Assembly: GCA_013368315.1 (NCBI GenBank)
Contig: JAACJM010000156.1
Location: 1-64,000 of the forward strand
Origin: Tetrapyrgos nigripes
Lineage: Eukaryota; Basidiomycota; Agaricomycetes; Agaricales; Campanellaceae
DNA: 64,000 nt
Reading direction: 5' to 3'
A program made the position numbers and the translations under genes. Positions within the stretch are counted from its first letter, which is position 1, and every line of letters begins with the position of its first letter. A model generated the notes under the pieces. That model was not told where the DNA came from. It saw only the letters and a program-made list of their open reading frames with translations, and did no database searches. This document shows, piece after piece, positions 10,265-22,108 of the stretch.

Positions 10265-11519
10265 AGAGGTAGTGTGACAAGAGAAAATACAAATATTCGA
10301 GATTTCAGGCATTTTGTGTCCCTGATATGACGCTTTTGGTAACAACCCAGGTTTGGCAAATCCTGCCGGGCAATCCTGGCATGCTACCCCTGCCCAAAAG
10401 TGGCTGGAGGTAAACTACCCCAGCGGTATTACTATACTGCACCCAAAAGTGCATGTGGAGTGGACCTCGTAGATATAGAAACATGTACCTTGGCCATACC
10501 CCAGACTTATTGTTATATTCATACTGTTACGCCTCAAGGCCGCCTGTTTATCTGTGAGTAGTGCATCTATATTGAGGAAGCCTTTGGATTAAGACTCACA
10601 TTATGCCAGATCAAAATAGCTATCTGGGCTAACCTTGTTGCTAAATTTTCTATGCGTGCTACAGCATGCGTTCATCCTCTACAAGTCACCAATCCTCACA
10701 TCTCACTTTCATTTGGTCTGCAGTGTGCGCAGCTATATCAGCTCTATCCCTATCCCTCCTCGCAACTAGGACTCAATATTTGATATTGGTAGCAACTTGC
10801 TGTTATTCTAGCCTCATAAGAAGGCGGAAAAGTTGAATGAAGAGAAATGGCCTGTTGGGGGTGCGAGGCTGGAGACGATAGTGAGTTCCTAAGGAAGATG
10901 TTGACATCTGATGGCGGTACCTGAGGTGCTCAAAGAGGTTCTCAAACGAGTTGACCCCTCCTCGAGGTTTTTGGTACTGACAGAAAAGGAAGAATAAAGG
11001 ATAGGATAGGATTGATAAAGATAATTGAATGAATTCCCCTGAACGACAATGGGAGAATTGATCTTCTGTCATGAACCCTTGAGCTGGGCTAACCTCTCCA
11101 TGCTGAATCGGCTTGTTGATGAGGGGAGAATGCCCCAGGAGGAGTCTGGAACCTAGGGATGGTTTCAGCAAGAGGGAGTGACACTACTCACCCACTGACC
11201 CTAAGCGAGCTGCTGGCAGATAAATCTACATGCCTGTACAGCAACTGAGATGACAGCAAGGAACTAGACCAAGGAGAATGACAATGGATGGTTAATGTAG
11301 AATGAGAATCCCTTCAATGGATATGAGACAACCGTGACTCCTGAGAGAGTCATCTGACTAGATTCACTGCGTACAGGTACCAATATACCTATATCATTGG
11401 ACTGAGTCCACAACCTGGATATGAATAATGGTGGAATTTTTCCAGTGCAGACTCTAGCAGGCAGTGATTTGCCATACAAAATTCACATATAGAAACGTTA
11501 ATTGGCAGTTAGAAAGCTG
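10265..11519. other. No supported gene
   Basis: The longest frame (minus, 10803-11171) has no recognisable domain or splice context. The interval from 11180 to 11520 contains CTGCYAGT words that continue into the LTR-derived region downstream. Confidence 0.4.
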
Positions 11520-12850
11520 GTTCACCACTCCAATTGGTATATAAAGGACTAGAGTGAGTCCCAAACTGCTAGTTAAAGTGCTAGTGGACTAAGTGTACAC
11601 ACCAGTACAATAAAGCTAAGTACTTATGAATAGGATATGCTTATTCTAAGTACTATGGTTGATGTGTACAGTGCTTCAGTTATAGTAGCAGATCCACCCC
11701 ATAAAGACTTTGTAACAAATTCCTACTATAACGCACTTAGTACTGCCAGTGCAACTCAAGGCAAAGTGAAGCCCCTATTCATGGGCAAGGAACACGTAGG
11801 CTATATGACCCAGACTCTAGTGCTAAATGATCACTGGTTTAGAATGGCACATAATTGGAGAAATCAGAGGAAAACCCTAGTAACCGACTATGTCTGAACT
11901 AGCAGTATAACAATCGATACCTCACTTGTAAGTCTTTTTAAAGACAGTAAGGATAGATAAGTAGGACAAAGCATATATGTACGAGTTCTTACAAAGCTCA
12001 GCTTTCATATGGTACTAAAGGGATGAACTAGCAGTGAAGGAATAAGCCCATAGTTCATTACCGCCAGTACGTGATCTAGGAAGCCCCAAAAGGGTAAAGA
12101 TATTTTTGAATGCAGCAGTAAGATCGGCAGGATGTGTGCCTGATGGCTGAGGTGTTCTCGTTGGTACAAGTGTGACTACAAAAGATATGTAGGACCTTAT
12201 AGAGAGCAGGACTCAGCTATAAGAAAACTATACTACGAACTGGCGGTATACTAGGAATGGGGTCTATTGACACTAAGTCTATAGTAGTGCCAGAAAGACA
12301 TAAGAGGAGGAATAAGCAAAGACTGATTGGCAGTAAAGAAATGTGAGTCATACGAGTGGAGCCCAGCATGGATGGTGGAGCTATGTGAGTCAGAATGACT
12401 ATGGCCACCAGTTCCAGAAAGGTACCCTTAGTCAAGAGGATGAAGCGAAGGGAACATAGAAAGCCCTATTAGTTTTAGATAATATTCTACATTTCCTAGA
12501 TACTCTAATTAGAAAGTACATACTTAATCTAGTAGTACTGACAAGCATGGACTGGCGGTTAGTAGGATATTTCTATTTTTCTTATGTACCTTTTAGTGGA
12601 CCTTAAAAAGAAATGTAGAACTGTATAGTAGTAGCTTCAAGTAGTATAAAAGGACTAGGTATTTCTCGTAGTTACTCAAGCCACATATGTAGAGTATCAG
12701 GACCACAGCAGCTCTAAGTAAGAGGGCATGAAATACAGACAAAGCTTCTAGAGTATTGGTCATCTCACTAGCACTAGCTGTAGAGACTGAAACAGCATGA
12801 CACACAGATCGGGCTCGGTGATATAAGCCCTACAACTGAGATCCTCACTC
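11520..12850 (+). mobile_element. LTR-retrotransposon debris (copia-like LTR family)
   Basis: Two promoter-like stretches, GTATATAAAGGACTAGAG near 11537 and AGTATAAAAGGACTAGG near 12645, stand 1.1 kb apart. The second, with its flanks from about 12545 to 12760, matches the minus strand of 34700-35010 over at least 200 bp. Shared words include AAAAGAAATGT, ACTGTATAGT, GTATAAAAGGAC and GTAGAGTATCAGGA. These are TATA boxes and R regions of one LTR family. Between them only a short relic frame (11637-11897) is open. Exact LTR borders and target duplications were not found. Confidence 0.55.
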
Positions 12851-13477
12851 AGATTTGATTGTCACTGCCATAACAGGCCCAGTAGTTCTCATTCATACCT
12901 GCTTTTCACCTGTCTCCTACTGGCAGAGCATGGCTCAGTGTGATTGTATAACATATGTATGTCTTGAGGGGAGGCACCAGGGTGACAATATGACAGCCTG
13001 GTATACATACTACAGCACCTATATATATACTGGGGTATGCATGGACAGCACCTGGTTCCATAACCATGTGAGTAACTGGTATATGTACATGAGTGGAGGT
13101 ATGTTTTGCCTGTTTTATTCATGCACAAATCATAACAAAAGTCTACTCTAATGTTTTCTTGATAGTTGTCAATAAGGAATTGATGACCACCTTCTTAGGC
13201 TGCTGTAAAAATGGGCTATGATATACATATATTGTTTACCACTGCCACCACCTCAAGGTATAGACCTAGATACCACTACCCATATATATAACAATCATTT
13301 GAGTAACTGGTATATGACCTTTGCAGGTATGCTTTGCCTGAACACTTTTTCCAAAGTTGTCAGTGAAGGAATCATGGCTCGATTGTATACTGCTGGGGTC
13401 TGATATATATATGTCAACAGCTTCTTCAATCTTAGATGACTATTTCATTCTCAAGACACTTCCATTTGTTTTCTTCA
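12851..13477. other. Low-complexity repeats; no gene
   Basis: GAGTAACTGGTATATG, TATGTTTTGCCTG and related words occur two or more times in varied order. Part of this interval (about 13140-13190, TTCTTGATAGTTGTCAATAA) resembles the sequence on the far side of the hAT element at 17281-17310 (TTCTTGACAGTTGCCATTAA). The hAT element therefore appears to have inserted into an older, locally duplicated repeat. Confidence 0.5.
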
Positions 13478-16400
13478 TAAGGAATAGTGCAGGGTTCATG
13501 GGAGTCATGGGAGGACGGGAACGGGGTACTTGGTAAGGACTTGAGGCAACCCCGCCCCCATAGCATCGGTTTCCTGTCCCCGCCACAGGGGTTTTGAATA
13601 TATTACATAAGGCATCTTTGGTTCTTGGAGACCAATGATGTGCCGCTGAGATGCTGACAAGTGACGAGTTGAGTGATGGTAAAACTGTACAGTTATTCAG
13701 TTCAAGTCTGGTACTACACAACTCAGCTCCAATGCCTCCAGAGACCGTTGATCCTAAACTACAACCCAAGGACCTCAAGTGTGCCTCCATTGCCACAGCA
13801 AAGGCTAGCAGCAAGGACTCCCTTGATGAAGCCGCTCTGAGTCAACGTACCTCGAGGAAACATAAAACAACTGTCAGTCCAATTGAAACCTGTATAAATT
13901 AAATACTCACCACGTGTCCCAGGAGCAAACTCAGAGTTCAGATGCCAAGTCTACCAGGTCAAAAGGTACTGTGAAGAAAGTCAAGGTTTGTGCCATGTCT
14001 ATTGTCATGCCTCAACCAAACACATCTGCTCATAAAGAGTGCAGCAGCTCAAGCAACCAAGGCCGCCACCAAAGTGGCTAAAAAAGCAACATCGTCAGTG
14101 AAGAACATCCTATCAAAGAAGAAGACATCACGTAATAAAGAGACGACAGACATGTGTATTTAATTCCAATGTGAAATCACTCACCACTCATTATACTGGT
14201 TAGGAATCTGGATCTGATGATGTGGATGCAAGTGAGTCTGAGAAATCACAGGAGGATGAGGCAGTAGAGCTTTCTGATGAGGCAGAGCTGTGTGCATCTC
14301 AAGTCATTATATTTGCCTATAATTAAAATCTCACATGAGTCTTCAGGTCAAAAAATGAAGATGTGGACTGCACCTGTCTACGTGTTTTATGACCCTATTC
14401 CTAACATCAAAATACATCAATGGCCGAAAATGTCAAGTCTTTAAGTGTAGCAGGACTGCATGTCGCAAGGAGATCCATCAATATCAGGACAAAACTGATG
14501 CTAATGCAACGAAAGGATTGAGGGACCATGTGCAGTCTGGTAAATGCTGGGGAGCAGCTGTACTTGAGAGTGTCAAGGACTTGAAGGGTGATGACGCTCA
14601 GAAAGCAACACAGTCTTATCTGAAAGATGGATCAATCACAGCTGCATTCAAGAGAGTGAATAAAGGAACGGTCACTTACTCCCATCGGCAGCACTCTAAG
14701 ATGGAAATGTGGTCAGTTCATCATAATCCGAGTTACTAGTATCAGGATACCTACTGATTGATTGTTCAGTGCTGAGATTGTCTGTTGGGTAGCAGAAAGC
14801 TCTCAACCATTCACAATTGTCTGCGACCATGGATTTTTGTGCTTGATGAAGACGGGACGGCCCGGATACTATCTACCCCATCCAACTACTGTTTCTCATG
14901 ATGTCAAGACTGTATTTGCAAAAACACGCCAGAGAATTTCACATTGGCTAAGGGTGGGTGTTCAAAAGCTTGTAAAGATCATTAGAATTGATACCTATGG
15001 TTATAACAGAGCTATGAAGGGAAACTCAACTTTGCTACAGATGCATGGACTTCTCCAAACCATTACACATATGTTGTGGTTACCGTGCATTTTGAGCAAG
15101 AAGGCATTCCGTTAAGCCTTCTACTTGACTCTATTGAACTGGGAAAGGTCAGAAGTGACAGTTTAACATTCCATACATGCAATCACTTACTGCCAGACAT
15201 CTTTCAGTAGCATTCTGGAGAGAACCTGGCCCACGCATTCATAGCCATTCTCACAGACTTTGGTATTGATGAGAAGGTAAGTGATTAAATCGTGTTATGT
15301 GTGCTCTATATCAGATACTAAACAAAATCATACATAGATCCTCAGTATCACCTGTGATAATGCATCAAACAACAACAAGATGATAGAATACCTGGAGAAA
15401 AATCTCTTAGAGTTTCCTGGCACATCTAATCATACCCAATGCTTCAACCATATCATAAACTTGATGGCAAAGAGTCTTCTCAAGCTTTTTGATGCCTCAA
15501 CAATGAAAAAAAATGAAGATATGGATGAGGTGGAGCTCGCACTTGCAGAGCTGGCTGCTGATATAGACATCGAGGAGCTGCTAGTGCAGATAGGCAAGGG
15601 AAGTGATAATGTGGAGGCTGAAGATGAGTCAGACTTGATTGTGGATATGCTAAAGGGGTTTGGTGATGACGAGGCAAAGGAATTGCAACAGAGGATTAGA
15701 CCTATTACAAAAGTCTTGGTCAAGGTCAGTTCAATAACATGTTTATTTAGACGAGAACTCACCTGAAATCATAGCTTCAAAAAATCTCCTTCAAAACCAT
15801 CAACTCCTCGATGCTTCTCTTGCTGCAGTGGTACTCTATACTCAACGAACACGAAAAGAAGGAGATGGTGATCCCACGAGATGTAAACACACGATGGAAC
15901 TCCAGTTTCGATATACTGGACTATAGCTGTATACATAAGCGGTACATCAACGAATTTGTGAATGAAGATTTGGACAATGGTCTCAGTAAGTTTGCATTGA
16001 GAAAAGCAGGCTTCGCGAGGTTCTCTCAGTGTGTGATGTCATTGTTCCTGAACCTTCGAGATGCTGACCTTCCTTTTTGGTCTCACATCTTCCAGATACT
16101 GAAGGATGCAACAGTCTATTTCTCTTGTTCAATGCCAAACCTTGCGACTGTGATTCTGTCTATGGATTATATCAACAACAAGTTTGAGAAGATGATTGTG
16201 GACATTAACTTGGATCCAGCTATTCGTGCCGCTGTGTCTCTGGCGAAGGTGACTCTCAACAAGTACTACTCAAAAACATCTGATGTCTATCACATTGCAA
16301 TGGGTAAGTTGTATTTTCTTGGAAAGATCTTAACTGAATACTATTCCATTACTTCAAGTCTGAGCAAAAGTACAGTGCTGCTTCTTTACAGAGCCTGAAG

Positions 16401-17229
16401 CTCATAGTACGACGGGAGTTTGACCAGGTGTATAAAAAGGAGCTTGCAAATGAAGTTTCTGATGATGAGACAGACACAGATGAAGTCAAAGAGACCCCAA
16501 AGGTATGTATTTTGTTTGTCTCATGCAGATCAGGCCCTCAACAGATATTGTAGAACCGATTTGATAGTCTTCCCTCCCTTGCTCCTCCCAAAAACGAGTC
16601 TTCAGGATGAGTTAGACTGATATCTTGATTCAGATCCTGAGGCTGTCAGGGATGTCATTCTGTGGTGGTATGAGAAGAAGAAAAGGTTTCCGTGTCTATA
16701 TCGTATGGCACTTGATTATCAGACAATCCCTGGTGCATGAAATCAGCCTTTTGAGTGTAGACTACAGGTTAATGTGATATGTCATACCTTTCTAGCCACA
16801 TCTACAGATGTTGAACGAGTCTTCAGTCGTGGGCAATTAATGATGCCATACGTATGCAACCGACTCAAGGCTCAAACTACTCGTGCTTTAATGTGCCTAG
16901 GGCTGTGGAGCTTACTTGGCATGATTCACAATGGTGATGTTAAAGCAGTGGTGCTGATGGATGAGGTACCTCTCAAGGCATGTGATGAGGATGGTGACAT
17001 TGAGATGCCAGAAGGATGGGATAGAATTCATATAGATGATTTGGACGTTATCTAGGTAGATACTTGATGTGCACCCCATAGTCCTTGGACTTTCCCGTAC
17101 CCTGCGGGGTCCAACCTCAAAATGAGTCTCCTGTGGTCTTTCCCGCTCCCATGGGCCTGGGGGCAGGAGTTGATGGGGTGGGGGCTGGGTTCAAAAAATT
17201 TCCCTGTGGGTCTCCCATGCTATTCCTTA
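13478..17229 (+). mobile_element. Full-length hAT transposon, 3,752 bp
   Basis: Both ends read TAAGGAATAG inward and are flanked by the perfect 8-bp duplication TTTCTTCA (13470-13477 and 17230-17237). Left and right subterminal regions are GC-rich with GGACGGGAACGGGG-type words. Inside is a plus-strand transposase gene ending in a hAT dimerisation domain. The preserved ends and duplication date the insertion as fairly young, but the transposase reading is broken. The similar ends of the 611-bp element at 6142-6752 make that element a likely deletion derivative or distant relative. Confidence 0.93.
13651..17055 (+). pseudogene. hAT-family transposase, decayed
   Basis: The order of blocks is that of a hAT transposase. 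Near 14440-14560 a Cys/His block (CQVFKCSRTACRKEIHQY, then HVQSGKC) looks like a BED-type zinc finger that binds the transposon ends. At 14760-15120 come FTIVCDHGFLCLM and the start of the RNase H-like catalytic fold. At 15350-15480 the block ITCDNASNNNKMIEYLE and a following NHTQCFNHIINLM match the second catalytic region. At 16780-16930 ATSTDVERVFSRGQLMMPYV is the C-terminal dimerisation domain. Several interruptions could be introns (GTATGT...AG), but stops at 16618-16620 (after LQDELD) and 16738-16740 (after TIPGA) fall in continuous family sequence. I judge it non-functional. Confidence 0.85.
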
Positions 17230-17535
17230 TTTCTTCATGCTCAAGTGATAATTTCAAAAGTCTACTGTCCACTCTATAGCTTTCTTGACAGTTGCCATTA
17301 AGGACTTGATGACTAACGATGTACGCGGGTATACCCTCAGGTATCCTGGGCACACACCACACCTGCACCTGTCAAACCTGAGACTCTCAAGGGGACAGGT
17401 ATCAACCTGTGGATTTGCACAACAGTATACCGCGGATCTACTCAACCTGAAGACCTGTAGTTATTACTCAGGTAATGTTCATGTTGAATGAAATTATTAT
17501 CTACAATAGGAAAAGGTACTACTGCTTTTATGTAT
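17230..17535. other. Right flank of the hAT insertion; no gene
   Basis: Repeat-derived sequence related to 13100-13200. It contains a Thr/Pro-type reading without a start or a domain. Confidence 0.4.
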
Positions 17536-18867
17536 CTACTGTCTGGGCTTCAATTTCTTCTTACCGGTCTTCTCATCCTCTGCAGTCAACACTTCTGCAA
17601 TGTCTTGATCACAAATAAGATCTGAATGGCATGCAAGGAAGTAAAACAGAGTCGAGATAGATCCAGCTGTGGTGTCCTGGAATTTATCAATAGCATTAGA
17701 GATGTTACTTATATGTCCGCCAAGAAAGAGAACTATCATTTTGTCCCTGAGCTCCTTCTAAGTCATTCCTGGATCCTTGAGCATGTAAGTCATCATATCG
17801 TCACTGGGTTGTCTCTCTTATGCTCCAACAAATCCATGAACTTGCTAGCGAGATTGTAAATGTGTAAAGGATTAGGTCAGCCTGCAATGAGACCCAACTT
17901 CCAACTGGACCAAAAGGCCACAATATTCAGTACATGTGAATACTGTCACAGGCTCTATATATGGAGTAACGGATCGTTACACAATGCAACAGATGAGTCG
18001 TTTCTGTGGCACCAACCATTCCATCCAGGGGAAGAGAAGATAAAGAGGAACAGTAATCTTCACTATGACCTGATTGTACACCTTCAAAAACAGATTGCCT
18101 GTCTTGATGGTGGACCAAAAGGCCACAATATTCAGTACATGTGAATACTGTCACAGGCTCTATATATGGAGTAATGGATTGTTACACAATGCAACAGATG
18201 AGTCGTTTCCGTGGCACCAACCATTCCATCCAGGGGAAGAGAAGATAAAGAGGAGCAGCAATCTGACCTGATTGTACTCCTTCAAAAACAGATTGCCTGT
18301 CTTGATGGCCTTGAAATTGGCCTTGAAATTATGACCCAAGACTGATGACCCTGGTCCCTATGGCATTGAGAGCGAAGCACTGTGACAGATCATCCCACAC
18401 ACTGTCCCCTCCTCGCTGATGAATTTGAACAGACAGTACAATAGCACCACAAACAGATCCACAGGTAGTCATGCATTGAGTGCATTGTTTATTAGTACAG
18501 ATTGCTTTTCCCATTGCATTCCATTGGACATTAGAAGGCTCTTCGTGCCAACAAATCGCAGAAGGTGTCTCTTTTTGAAAGCAACCGGTGTCGTTGCAAA
18601 TTTTCCGAGCCAGCTAAAAATTCTCAGAACAGAGTTACTATAAAATCAGAATATGTTACAGACCTTGAATTCAAGAATGTGAACCATCCAATGTCCAAGA
18701 GCCAAAACCAAGCCCACTTCCTCCTCAGACTCCTGCTTCAGATAGCTTCTAAGGAGCAGAAGGAGGGGCACTCTGGGAAGGTGACACAGATTCGAGGGAT
18801 GGATGATGAAGAAAGACACAAGAAGTGCCGGAATTGCTATGAGTGCAAGATACAAAAGTGGTTCCAT
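17536..18867 (-). pseudogene. Cytochrome P450 pseudogene, copy 2
   Basis: The minus strand carries a degraded paralogue of the P450 at 56.3-61.2 kb. An ATG at 18867 opens the membrane anchor MEPLLYLALIAIPALLVSFF with the following Pro-rich hinge (HLPRVPLLLLLRSYLKQESE). About 16 codons are then missing compared with copy 1. Exon 2 follows (18640-18500), then a segment matching the C-helix region (18514-18330). After that comes a 205-bp tandem duplication, and finally the I-helix block MIVLFLGGH...DTTAGSISTLFYFLACH (17739-17640), with the same intron position between GGH and DTT. The heme-binding region is absent. The gene is dead, but it preserves the uninterrupted sequence (GAGCCTTCTAATGTCC) at the point where copy 1 holds a Tc1 element. 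About 100 bp upstream of the ATG also match copy 1, so the duplication included the promoter. Confidence 0.88.
17907..18311. repeat. 205-bp tandem duplication inside P450 copy 2
   Basis: The unit starting GGACCAAAAGGCCACAATAT occurs at 17907 and 18112. Both units contain a degraded P450 stretch (on the minus strand KRLIC after PRKRL-type sequence) plus about 70 bp of non-P450 sequence. The second unit lacks about 9 bp near its end. Confidence 0.9.
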
Positions 18868-19083
18868 GCTGAATGCTTTATGAAGGAAACTCACTCATCA
18901 ATTTACTTATAGGCTTTTTGGCCTGCTCGATAACACCACAACACACACATGCAAAAAAGACTAGTCTATCGATTTGCAATCGAGAGCCTTGGGCCTGGGA
19001 TTTGGATTATAAAGATTTATTATTTCGTAATCGTCCCGCTGTTGATTTCCCTTATACGAGGGTCATTTTCAGTGGTTCTGAGG

Positions 19084-19633
19084 TAAGGCCCCAACCAATT
19101 AGGATACGATTACTCCACATCTGTAATTAATTGTATCCAAATAGTAATTGATTAATAACTAATTATATTTAGTAATCTAATTGCTTCTACTCTCTACCTC
19201 ACATTCTGGTCCTGAGCAGCAGATAGACATCAGGTTCTAGCTATTCTTTTCCTCCTATCTTCAACCTATGTTGGATACTGGCTTTGCTGTACTATTCCAG
19301 TCTCTCAATGCATACCTATGAATTATTCCCTATGCAATGACTGAAAGGGGACTTTCTCATGGTTTTCTGCACATGGCAGGCAAACACTGAACACTGCAGA
19401 AGCTGGCTTCAGAGCTAGCTCCTACCTTCATTGAAGTTTCTGCACAGTGAGGAAGCTTTGGGGGATCAACAATGTGATCCCCACAAGTTCTTGAGATAAG
19501 CTGAGTGATATCTAATTAATTACCAAATATAATCAATTACAACTGGATATGAGGCCAACTCATAATTAATTGTATCCAGTAAGTGTAATAATCAATTATA
19601 TTTAGTAATTAATTGGATTTGGTTGGAGCCTTA
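19084..19633. mobile_element. hAT-type MITE, 550 bp
   Basis: The terminal inverted repeats are TAAGGCCCCAACCAA (left) and TAAGGCTCCAACCAA (right, read inward), flanked by the perfect 8-bp duplication TTCTGAGG (19076-19083 and 19634-19641). The subterminal regions are rich in TAATTAATTG and TATATTTAGTAAT in both orientations. It has no coding capacity. The termini differ from those of the 3.75-kb and 611-bp hAT elements, so this is a second hAT family in the window. Confidence 0.92.
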
Positions 19634-22108
19634 TTCTGAGGACTCCAGAGTACTGAGGATGTTTGAAATAATGTATATGTAACTTTGAAACCACAAAATA
19701 TAACGGGATAAAGCAGCAGCGTTGTCGGGACAGTAGAGCGAAAACTGCATTACCTTCCTGAAAAGATCCGTGCGAAGATTACAGAGTAAGCGCTTAACGA
19801 ACAACAACAAAACTGGAAAAAAAATAAAGAAAAAGTAAAAGAGAAGAAGAGGCAAACACGACGTTGACGACAAGCAAAATCGAAAAGCGAAAACGTAAAA
19901 CGTGCATGAAACCAAAAATGAAACTCACCTCGTTAGCAAACATAAGAGGATTGGACGAGCAGGACAAGTGCTGTCCATCAAAGCCAAAACCGCCGACGGG
20001 CATCGGTGGAGGGTGAGAAAGGGTGAAGGGGAAGGTGGGAGTACTGAGGATATGGGTCCGCCCTAACCCTAACAAAAGGAATTAACAATCGGGAAAAACA
20101 GGGATCGATTCTACATAGCCACACGCGGAAATGGAGTGTAAAGAACTCACCCTCATTTCATTCGGCCTCGTAAACACTACAAAAAGTACGCTGTGGACAG
20201 TCGCAGTTTACAACGGGATATGATGTCATAAATAGGTCTTGCATACCAACTTTTTTACCACCTACACTGGACGTTTAACGATGTGCAGTGTCTAGGCTCT
20301 TCCGCAAGTTCCAGGGGAGGAGGAGGAGGAGGAGGAGGAGTTGTCTATTACCCGGGCTGGGATCAAGAGCTGATACGCCGGGGGTCCGGGAAGCATCTTA
20401 ACGTAGGTCTATGTACATCATTGTTCCCGGGATGATAGAAACCAAGTAAGACGAGCTGGCGGTTCACAGGTCCATCGTAGATCTTACCCAATTCCTACCA
20501 TCGCTGTGGATACAGGCATGTACACTATTGATACCGTACACCTTAACTATACGAAAGACGGATGAACTACATACATGAATTACAGAAGGGATTAACGTCT
20601 ATAGAGCGGTGGCACACATAGGGGAGTACTATCATACACTTTGAGTATACCGTAGGCATACTTAGCCGTCACTGAGAAAGCGGGTTTCCACGAGACAATA
20701 CAGCAGTAGAGCTACAATGTCAGCGTGAGCACTATAGAAATCGCGAGGGCAGGCGTTATAGAACCAAGACAAAAATTCATTTCTTAGCTCCATGAGCTTA
20801 TGGCAGCATTCTAGTAGTGCGTGTTCCGGCGTTTCAAGGTGAGTTCAGCAGAAGTGACATACTCGTTCTTCGTGTGGTACTTCCTGTCTGTGGTGATCAC
20901 TCCATCAAAGATGTTCAATAGCAAGGGATGTGTCGCTGCATAAGACTGATGTAAGGGCCTTTCTGTGCTGTGGATCCTTGATGTCCTTCAGATACTGGCA
21001 CATCCACATAGTCTTATAAACTACACTTTGACCATCATCCCTCAGCTCCTTCCCAAATCATAGTAGACTCGTCTTTTGAAACGCTTTACCTAGCTCTTCC
21101 TCTACCTTGTGTGCTAAGCATTGCGAGGCCGAGTTTATTACACTCGGATCCTGCTTGTGGCTATGTTTAAATGGTCCCGTCTATCCGTCCGATAAACGGG
21201 TTGGACCGAATTTATCCGTGTAGCTGTGTTAATACCTTTCCTTCCATGAAACATATATAAGCCCATTCTCCTTATTGAGAGCTAACATGCCACTTTTCGC
21301 CTGCTCATTCCAATATCTTCCTCTGTCGATGCACCGGGGACTCCAGTAATGCGTTATGTTCACTCATTTACAGAGCTGCTTCGAATTTTTGACCGTCTCC
21401 CAGTGCATTGCATTTTTCTCCATTTTGTGTTTTACTTGTAATTCAATACCTTCCTCGGTTCCAGCTGCCAAAGCTGCTTTGACTCTTCAAGGTAACCTTC
21501 AAAGCCAGTGCTTCAACGGGTGCATCTATATATCTTTTAGTGCCTGTTCTCTCGTGGCTTAAATGATGTCTCCTCTCATCTCTCATACTTATATCAATCA
21601 TTCTCTACAGGTAGCGCTTCACTGCCTTTCTCTATCTCTTCTCATTGTATCATACAAGTGAGTGGCATTTAGAGCTGACTGAGGTATCTGAATGGGGTAG
21701 GATGAATGGAGACGGCCTCATTCTCGCCACGCGCAGCGTTGGCCCACAGCCCTTTCATTTGCTCACCCTCGACTGAAAGTCTGACAGTATGTCTGGGTCA
21801 AGAATGTCATTGACTGAGGGGAGTGGTAGTGCTGATGGAGGTAGAGTTTTCAGTAGCACACGCCATAGGTCAGAGAACCACGAATGTGTACCTTGTTCTG
21901 CCATTGCGATAGACTCGCGTATGGAAAAATGCACAGAAAATGACGCGCCGCTGCAAATAAGGCAGGTCGCTGATGTCAGCGCAATGCAAATTTCGATCGT
22001 GGTCGTGGTTGCGCAAACTGGCTATTGACCAAATGACTACCGGAGACTGACTGTAAGCAAAGGCAGTACTGAAGTCCAAATACCACTAATTTACAAGCTA
22101 AACATTTT
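19634..22108. other. Mostly non-coding; one possible minus-strand exon and a (GGA)n repeat
   Basis: A minus-strand exon-like stretch at about 19928-20070 (PPPMPVGGFGFDGQHLSCSS) ends at a good donor GTGAGT and follows an AG acceptor near 20075. Neighbouring exons could not be joined with confidence. A pure GGA repeat occupies 20316-20340. A TATA-like CATATATAAGCC stands at about 21250, followed by a 68-codon plus frame at 21356-21562 without a known motif. Nothing between 20400 and 21240 looks coding. Confidence 0.35.
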
